Position numbers and translations under genes: made by a program. Shown here one piece after another: positions 6,571 to 12,055 of a stretch of DNA of 12,055 nucleotides. The stretch is from the NCBI GenBank assembly GCA_900554985.1, contig USJQ01000011.1, positions 1 through 12,055 on the forward strand, given 5' to 3'. The notes under the pieces were generated by a model that searched no databases, was not told where the DNA came from, and saw nothing but the letters and a program-made list of their open reading frames with translations. Source of the stretch: an uncultured Collinsella sp. (GTDB lineage: Bacteria; Actinomycetota; Coriobacteriia; Coriobacteriales; Coriobacteriaceae). The stretch's first letter is position 1; every line of letters starts with the position of its first letter.

Positions 6571-9500
6571 CTAGCGAACCTTCGCGCCCTTAAAGCCCTC
6601 GTTATAGCAGCCGCACGCCTCCAGACGGGCGGCAATCTGCTCGACAGGCTCACCGTCGTAGCTGGGGAACCCAAAATGCGGCACCTTGCACGCTCCGCCC
6701 TCCGCGTACGCATAGCCACTCGCGGGGAACGGCATGTGCAGCGCAGTGCTTTTGCGCGCAGGATAGCTCGCAAGGTCCTCCCACGGCAGGCAAAAATGAT
6801 GCAGATAAAAGTCGCGCTCGTCGTCAAAGGCGGCCAGATCTTCCTCGCGCGCATCGAGCGAGGTACCCCTCAACGCCCGCCTCTCGTGCTTCTCCTTAGC
6901 CCGGTTGTTCCTACCGGCAGCAAGGTCATGCTGCTTGCTAGCAGTGTGCTGATTCTTATCTGCCATGTGATTGTTGACAGCCGCGCAGGCACCAACCACC
7001 TGCTCCAGCTCGTAGCCCATCGGCAGATCATGCAGGAACGAGAAGTCGCAGTCGCCGGCGATTTCGCGATCGAGCATTACCTGTACATAGGGCATCTTTA
7101 CGCTCGTACGCATCAAGCGGCCCACCGCCTGTGCCACGATGCGAGCGCCTTCGACCTGATATGAGAGGGTGTCGCGCACCGGCAGTTTTCTGCCAACGCC
7201 CGCCAGCACCGTGCGCACGCGATGGCGCTTCTGGATAAACGGAATCTCTCCGCGCGTCACAAGCTCTTCCTGTTCGACCACGCCGAGCAGCGCCTGCTGG
7301 TCAAACTTCTTTGAGCTCATATCGACTCCCCAGGTCAAGCGGCTCGTGGGCGACTCCACGTACAAAAAGTCGAGGTCCATCTTGGGATGTCGCTCAGCAT
7401 TGTCAAAACCACAATCGACCTGGCGCACCGTGTTGCGCAGGCTCTCTGGCACCTCATATTTAAGGTTCTTGGAAAAGCCACCAGCGGCAAGGTTGATAAA
7501 CATCAGGGTCGGCTCGCCGTCCTTCAGACGTTCCTGAGCACCACGCCAGCCCTCCTCCCATCCAGAAGCGTTAAAGCACGGAACCATATCCTTGGCCTCC
7601 TCGAGCGACTTCTCGTACGAGGCCTCGGGATGCTTAACGCTCCTTATCACGAGTTCGGCAACGATTTCTCGGGCCAGATCCAGCGCCAAACTATTAAAGT
7701 CGCCATGGTTTCCCATGTGGCGCGTCGTAAAGATGGCTCCCGCCTGTTGCTCGCTGCGCGCCACACCATGCGCCCATGCACTCACGGCAACGAGCGTTTT
7801 GCTCAGACGCTTTAGCTCAAACTCGATGTTTTCGGCATCGCTCGTGGTCACCCTGTCGGCAATCTTTCGGCGCAGGCACACCGCAAGTCCTTCACTCACG
7901 CCAATCTGGTCAAAGAATTCCATCGCATGCTCGTACACCTCGTCGGGCGACACGATACCGCCACCATAGGCGCCGCCGGCCACGGCCGCCATGCCGGCAA
8001 GCTTCTTGGACTCGTCGACCCAAACGACGTCGACGTCATACACCGTTGCCGCCTGCTTGTTGAATAGCTTGGTCTGTCGTACGATCTCCTGGTTGAGCTC
8101 GCCAATCCAAGCATCTTTACGAACCACGCCGTGCACTTCGTCCAGATAATCCAGATCAAAGTTCTTAATGGTCGGCGCGTTCCAGGTGGCGCTCATGCAC
8201 ACGCAGGGAGCCTTGGCGGCAATGGAGGCCAGATACGCCTCGGGCATGCGCTCAATGCCGTGGTTGGTGAGGTACGTGGTAAACATATGGTCGATGGTGG
8301 TTTCCATCACCAGGTAGTCAACACCGCGCGCATACATCGAGTCGTCAGCGGCATCGATTTCGTCGTTCTTGCGGTCCTTAAAGAACAGCGCCAGCATCAG
8401 CGAATTCCAGAAGTATTTTTCGTTGGTCTGGTCGTTCCTAATGCCCAGGGCATCGATGATATTCTTGCGCGAAAGATCGTCCTTGTACGAAATGCTGCCG
8501 TAGTACAGCTTGTCCATAAGCGTGGCACAGCGGGCAAGATGGCCCACCACCATCCTGACAAGGCCGCGCGCACGGCGCACCGCCTTATTGACGGTCTGCC
8601 GCTCGTCCGTCCCACAAGACGTAATCATGTTGCGGTTGCGGCGAGTATCGAGCTCATAGCGCAAGGGATTCGACAGGCCATCGCCCACCGAAATATCGTC
8701 GCTGCCAAACAGATGACGACCGGCAAGCTGCTCGTCTTTCGCCTTGTCAGACAGGGCAAAAGGCTGCTGCAGCTCCATATCCCGAATGCACGCAGCGATC
8801 ATCTTTTGCATACGCTGGGCGTTCTTGGCAATCTCTTCAGCAGCCTCCTCCACGCTTGCTCGCGAGACCTTACCCGTTGCCGCGTTTGACCCCTCGTGCT
8901 CGCCCGAGGTCGAGGCATGCGTATAGACCGCCATCCACTGGTCCCGATTTCCCAGCAGCAGAGGATCAACCACGCCGCCATTAAAATGACGGTCAAGAAT
9001 ACGCAGCATCTCGTCGGGCTGAAATTTCATATGTCCCGCCGCCAGCATCGACAGCATATCGGCCTTCGCATGGTCGATCTCGTCAAAGATAAACAGGCAT
9101 TCGTCGGCAACCGTTACGTTAAAGAACACGACGCCCGCTCCTGTCACCGTATCGATTCTATTGACGAGCTTTTGCGGCGTGCATGCAATTACATGCGGCG
9201 TGCGCTTATCGTTAAGCAATGCCGAGGGCCAAATCCGGGGAATCTCCTCAAAGCCACGCGTGATGCTCTGGCGTCCACGGCTCACCGCTCGACGCAAGCT
9301 CGCGTCTGCCAACGCCAGCTTATCCCACAGCCCTGGAGTCAGGCGGTCGACAACGCTTCCCAGACGCTCCTTCTTGTCCAAAAGGCCCAAAAGGTCATCG
9401 GCGACCTCCATCGCACCGCGCCACGCGTGCGCAATATCGCGAAGAACGGCCTCGTCCTTTGCTCCAAAGGGGCATGGAATATCGCGCGGCCTTACGCTGC

Positions 9501-9957
9501 CCTTGTCAAACGTGGCGTCGATCCAGTTTTTGATGTTCTCGCCCGCTCGCGGAAGATCAAACACCATGCGTACCGCTTCATCGGAACTCATGCCCCGCTC
9601 AACCAACAATTCGCGCACGCTTGCAACATAGTTGTCGCGATTGTCTTTACCCGGAACAACAAACACCAAGGTACGGCGGCCGGGACACTTGTTAAAACAG
9701 CCCGACTCATCCCAGCCACCGGCAATCAGGTCGGCCGTGACCTGTTCGGCCGTGTAGTTTTTGCCCGAGCCCGTCGTGGCACCAAAAAAGTACAGGCCGT
9801 TGTTGTCCTGATCCTTAGCGTCGTTCTGGTCCTTGGGGGCAAACAGCGCACGCTCAAAAAACTCGCGCATCGCCTTTTGGCGCGCAAGATAGGGAGCGAG
9901 CTCCTTGTCGTCCGCAGACGACGGATTCGATTGACAGTTCTGTTCCCACGTAGCCAT
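6571..9957 (-). CDS. Large SF2 helicase (DinG/Cas3-like) of the pPIWI-RE-type operon
   Basis: This is a 1128-residue ATP-dependent nucleic-acid helicase. I chose the ATG at 9955-9957 because GGAGG (9965-9969) lies exactly 7 nt upstream; an in-frame TTG two codons earlier is too close to that site. Motif I is GATTGSGKN (residues 59-67), with an Ia-like strand TLVFVVPG near 96-103. VIACTPQKL (257-265) resembles motif Ib, and motif II is FDEIDH (291-296). Motif III is SAT (589-591) and motif VI QAVGRLMR (943-950). About 290 residues separate II from III, an unusually large insertion. About 178 residues follow motif VI with a charged linker (RAKEKHERR) and an aromatic-rich end. Five Cys lie between motifs I and II (87, 91, 162, 259, 287), but their spacing does not match the XPD/DinG iron-sulfur pattern. 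DinG-like membership is inferred mostly from motif VI and gene context. It would unwind or load target DNA for the nuclease and PIWI-like partners. Confidence 0.8.
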   Translation of the reverse strand: MATWEQNCQSNPSSADDKELAPYLARQKAMREFFERALFAPKDQNDAKDQDNNGLYFFGATTGSGKNYTAEQVTADLIAGGWDESGCFNKCPGRRTLVFVVPGKDNRDNYVASVRELLVERGMSSDEAVRMVFDLPRAGENIKNWIDATFDKGSVRPRDIPCPFGAKDEAVLRDIAHAWRGAMEVADDLLGLLDKKERLGSVVDRLTPGLWDKLALADASLRRAVSRGRQSITRGFEEIPRIWPSALLNDKRTPHVIACTPQKLVNRIDTVTGAGVVFFNVTVADECLFIFDEIDHAKADMLSMLAAGHMKFQPDEMLRILDRHFNGGVVDPLLLGNRDQWMAVYTHASTSGEHEGSNAATGKVSRASVEEAAEEIAKNAQRMQKMIAACIRDMELQQPFALSDKAKDEQLAGRHLFGSDDISVGDGLSNPLRYELDTRRNRNMITSCGTDERQTVNKAVRRARGLVRMVVGHLARCATLMDKLYYGSISYKDDLSRKNIIDALGIRNDQTNEKYFWNSLMLALFFKDRKNDEIDAADDSMYARGVDYLVMETTIDHMFTTYLTNHGIERMPEAYLASIAAKAPCVCMSATWNAPTIKNFDLDYLDEVHGVVRKDAWIGELNQEIVRQTKLFNKQAATVYDVDVVWVDESKKLAGMAAVAGGAYGGGIVSPDEVYEHAMEFFDQIGVSEGLAVCLRRKIADRVTTSDAENIEFELKRLSKTLVAVSAWAHGVARSEQQAGAIFTTRHMGNHGDFNSLALDLAREIVAELVIRSVKHPEASYEKSLEEAKDMVPCFNASGWEEGWRGAQERLKDGEPTLMFINLAAGGFSKNLKYEVPESLRNTVRQVDCGFDNAERHPKMDLDFLYVESPTSRLTWGVDMSSKKFDQQALLGVVEQEELVTRGEIPFIQKRHRVRTVLAGVGRKLPVRDTLSYQVEGARIVAQAVGRLMRTSVKMPYVQVMLDREIAGDCDFSFLHDLPMGYELEQVVGACAAVNNHMADKNQHTASKQHDLAAGRNNRAKEKHERRALRGTSLDAREEDLAAFDDERDFYLHHFCLPWEDLASYPARKSTALHMPFPASGYAYAEGGACKVPHFGFPSYDGEPVEQIAARLEACGCYNEGFKGAKVR

Positions 9958-9964
9958 GGTCAAA

Positions 9965-9969
9965 CCTCC
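9965..9969 (-). promoter_or_regulatory. Shine-Dalgarno site (GGAGG) that sets the helicase start
   Basis: GGAGG with a 7-nt spacer to the ATG at 9955-9957. The in-frame TTG at 9961-9963 would leave a spacer of only 1 nt, so the ATG is the start. Confidence 0.65.
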
Positions 9970-10085
9970 GATTTAGTTGTTGCATGTGTTGAATACCATC
10001 CCGTGCGGACAAAACTCATGCAGGGCGGCTGAGCGATGGCATCTATGCCGCTTGAGAAAAGAAAGGAAAGAGAAGCAGTCGGCGA

Positions 10086-11855
10086 CTACTCGGACGAAGC
10101 GAGCAGCTTCTCAAGATCGCATTCCAACGCCTCGCGCTCCTCAGCGTCGATCACCGCGAGGGCGACACGCATCAGGGACACATCGGCGGCAAGCTCCTTT
10201 ACCTGGTCGGGACGCTTGCTAAAGTGGTCGTAAATCCGCAGGGCCTCCCCGGCCGCCAGGTACTGCCACTTTTCCAGCGAAGGCTTTTCGGACCTGCTCA
10301 TGGCATCGACCCACTCGCCAAGACCCTGAAAACCGTTGCCCGTAGTCGTGCCGTTCATAACCACATCGAGCGGGCTCAGCAAGCAATCGGGCGATTTTTT
10401 GTACACCAATTTGGTGAGCGTAAGCACCTGAGCAAGGTTGCGATACTGTTCCTTGTCGGCATAGAGCACGTCGTTGTAGCAGGCGCACGCCTTAAGCAGC
10501 TCGTGGGCGGCAATGCGCTCCGGCCCATCAAACGGAACGCCGCGCAACAACACCCCAGCAAGATCGAATGCCTTGCCGCCCTGCACGATCTTGTCGAGCG
10601 CCGAACAGTCCACCAATTCCGCCAGCCAAGCAAACTCAGGCTGATACGGCTTATGCTCGTCCTCGTCCTCATGCTCCATCCAGTCGCTTACCAGCGCCAG
10701 GGCTTCAATCTCTCTCCCGTTCAGAAAGGGCGAATTCTCCCCCCTCTTTTCCCGCAAAAAACTCCGCGGCTCATGAGAGTGCTCGTACGCAACCGCAAGC
10801 TCCCCGTCGCTCACGACCAAGGTCGCACGGGAAATACAGGTATTTTCCCGCATGTCCCTCCAGGCGTACATCATAAGGGGACGCAGCTGACGGAGCATGC
10901 CGCGCGCGCCGGCACCTTCCTTAACCGCGCGCTTCGCCGCAAGGCGAGCAGCATCTGCCGTCAGCTCCATCTTGGCGCCATTTCCCATCATGTTGTTGTA
11001 CTTGGGCAGGTACTGCTCATACGCAATCTGGACCAGGTTGTCCACGCTCAGAGCGTTAAAGGTAATCACCGAACCAATACGCCCGCACAGCTCGGACATA
11101 ATGCCCCAAGTCTCAACATCCTCGATGGTCGCACTGTCTCGCAGCTCGTTTGCCGATTTTGCGGCGGTGCGCACGGCGGCATACGAGGATCCAAAGCCGA
11201 CCGTGGTGCCAGCCTTGCCGGCCAGGCGCTTGCGCACCAGAGCATCCAAACCCATAAAGGCGCCGCCCAAAATGCAAACAACCTGATCGAGGTTGAGCGT
11301 CTTAATAGCCGCACTCTTGGAGGTATCACATTCAAACGGCATCTCCCCGCCTTCCAAGAGCTTAAGGAACGACTGCGATGGACTAAAGCTCGATGCAACT
11401 TCTCCCCCATCGGGCTCGGCACGAACCGCCTTGTCAAACTCGTCAAAGAGCACCAAGCAAATTTCGCCGGGATTGGCAGTCTGATAGTCCGCGACCTGCG
11501 ACAGGCAGTTGCTCATGCTGGCACCGCGCCAGCCCTCGCCCGTCATGGTGGAGACATCGAACACGAACAGTTTGAGCCCCGCGGCATCTGCCACGGCCTT
11601 GATGGTGTGGGTTTTTCCCGTGCCGGTGGAACCCATCACCAAAATGGCAGCGGGCGAAAGAACGTCGCGCGGGTCGGCGCCGCGTGCCAACATCACGCAG
11701 CGGTTGACCTCAAAGCTCAGCGCCGTCACAAAGGCCTCCAAGCTTCCTTCGTGGCCAAGAACACTCTGACGCGTCTGCCCCACCAGACGCGTAGGCGCAA
11801 TTCGATTGAGCAAGTCCTGGTAGCGATCGATGTTTCGATACCGCTTCTGAGTCAT
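10086..11855 (-). CDS. ClpX-like AAA+ ATPase with a long unique C-terminal extension
   Basis: The 589-residue protein resembles the ClpX unfoldase core over about residues 20-345. Walker A is GSTGTGKT (75-82) and Walker B LVLFDEFDK (134-142). FLKLLEGGE (163-171), ILGGAFMGLDALVRKRL (195-211) and ELCGRIGSVITF (255-266) match the ClpX order, and GARGMLRQL (316-324) is the sensor-2 region. Three departures stand out: no N-terminal zinc-binding domain, GWRG (108-111) in place of the GYVG pore loop, and about 240 C-terminal residues with no recognised domain. VGFG (219-222) occupies the place of the ClpP-docking IGF loop, so ClpP contact is possible but unproven. I chose the ATG at 11853-11855, with AAGGAAGG 5 nt upstream; an ATG at 11871-11873 would add six residues. 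It lies 128 nt before the helicase gene and probably belongs to the same operon. A dedicated remodeller of the defence complex is my inference; this is not the housekeeping clpX. Confidence 0.85.
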   Translation of the reverse strand: MTQKRYRNIDRYQDLLNRIAPTRLVGQTRQSVLGHEGSLEAFVTALSFEVNRCVMLARGADPRDVLSPAAILVMGSTGTGKTHTIKAVADAAGLKLFVFDVSTMTGEGWRGASMSNCLSQVADYQTANPGEICLVLFDEFDKAVRAEPDGGEVASSFSPSQSFLKLLEGGEMPFECDTSKSAAIKTLNLDQVVCILGGAFMGLDALVRKRLAGKAGTTVGFGSSYAAVRTAAKSANELRDSATIEDVETWGIMSELCGRIGSVITFNALSVDNLVQIAYEQYLPKYNNMMGNGAKMELTADAARLAAKRAVKEGAGARGMLRQLRPLMMYAWRDMRENTCISRATLVVSDGELAVAYEHSHEPRSFLREKRGENSPFLNGREIEALALVSDWMEHEDEDEHKPYQPEFAWLAELVDCSALDKIVQGGKAFDLAGVLLRGVPFDGPERIAAHELLKACACYNDVLYADKEQYRNLAQVLTLTKLVYKKSPDCLLSPLDVVMNGTTTGNGFQGLGEWVDAMSRSEKPSLEKWQYLAAGEALRIYDHFSKRPDQVKELAADVSLMRVALAVIDAEEREALECDLEKLLASSE

Positions 11856-11860
11856 GGGCG

Positions 11861-11868
11861 CCTTCCTT
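11861..11868 (-). promoter_or_regulatory. Shine-Dalgarno site (AAGGAAGG) that decides the ClpX-like start
   Basis: The purine-rich site lies 5 nt before the ATG at 11853-11855, and it would sit inside the coding region if the upstream ATG at 11871-11873 were used. That upstream ATG has only a distant AAGGA, about 12 nt away. Confidence 0.45.
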
Positions 11869-11915
11869 TCCATATTGGTTTTCTTTCCTTCGATGTGGGC
11901 CGAGCCCTTAAACCA

Positions 11916-12055
11916 CTACAGTGCCAGCGATGTCGCCGACTCCAGATAGATCACGTTGCCCGGCTGGGTAAAGACCGGAATGTGGTAGAGCAGCTGCAAA
12001 ATGCCCTGCTTGAGCAGCGGAAACAGTGTGGGATGCAACACTTCGTACATCAGGG
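11916..12055 (-). CDS. C-terminal fragment of an unidentified gene (runs off the right edge)
   Basis: An open minus-strand frame enters from the right edge and ends at TAG 11916-11918, giving 45 residues that end GNVIYLESATSLAL. It includes a hydrophobic, Leu-rich helix (FPLLKQGILQLLYHIPVF). The stop is 60 nt before the ClpX-like start with no clear terminator between, so co-transcription with the operon is likely. Amino-acid use looks like a real protein end rather than a shadow frame. No family was recognised. It could be a further subunit of the system or an unrelated upstream gene. Confidence 0.55.
   Translation of the reverse strand, partial: LMYEVLHPTLFPLLKQGILQLLYHIPVFTQPGNVIYLESATSLAL

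Noticed and set aside
5983..7164. 393-codon plus-strand frame across the nuclease gene and both gene junctions
   Set aside because: It crosses three well-supported minus-strand genes, and its composition is that of a GC-driven shadow frame.
8896..10032. 378-codon plus-strand frame opposite the helicase N-terminus
   Set aside because: It lies antisense to motif I and II coding sequence, its product is basic and His/Arg-rich without domains, and it has no upstream ribosome site.

Overview
The window has the look of a high-G+C Gram-positive gut actinobacterium, most likely class Coriobacteriia (Collinsella-like). This rests on the GC-rich coding sequence, purine-rich Shine-Dalgarno sites, and a large Ala-rich secreted protein ending in an MPATG sorting signal. 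The organism assignment is an inference. All recognised genes lie on the minus strand, so transcription reads from right to left.

Right part (12055 down to 4128): a compact set of genes that looks like one operon. It starts with the last 45 codons of an unidentified gene (11916-12055). Next come a ClpX-like AAA+ ATPase with a long unique C-terminal extension (10086-11855), a very large SF2 helicase (6571-9957), a 180-residue PD-(D/E)xK-type nuclease (6007-6549), and a 631-residue protein whose C-terminal half resembles a divergent MID-PIWI module (4128-6023). The last three sit tightly together: helicase and nuclease are 21 nt apart and in the same reading frame across a TAG, and nuclease and PIWI-like genes overlap by 17 nt. 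Helicase plus restriction-fold nuclease plus divergent PIWI protein is the composition of the bacterial pPIWI-RE three-gene island (Burroughs, Iyer and Aravind), a predicted guide-dependent anti-invader system. The ClpX-type unfoldase beside it is not part of that island as I know it. A variant defence system with an AAA+ remodelling subunit is the main discovery candidate here.

Middle (about 3662 to 4127): an AT-richer spacer with a good sigma70-type promoter on the minus strand (4057-4085), a possible small acidic protein (3778-3978), and a short inverted repeat before the next gene.

Left part (3661 down to 1): a 1111-residue secreted, cell-wall-anchored protein with a CAP/SCP domain between two long Ala-rich coiled coils (326-3661), then the start of a small protein with a hydrophobic N-terminus that runs off the left edge (1-221). 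These surface genes show no functional link to the operon on the right. No tRNA, rRNA, CRISPR array, integrase or transposase was seen.
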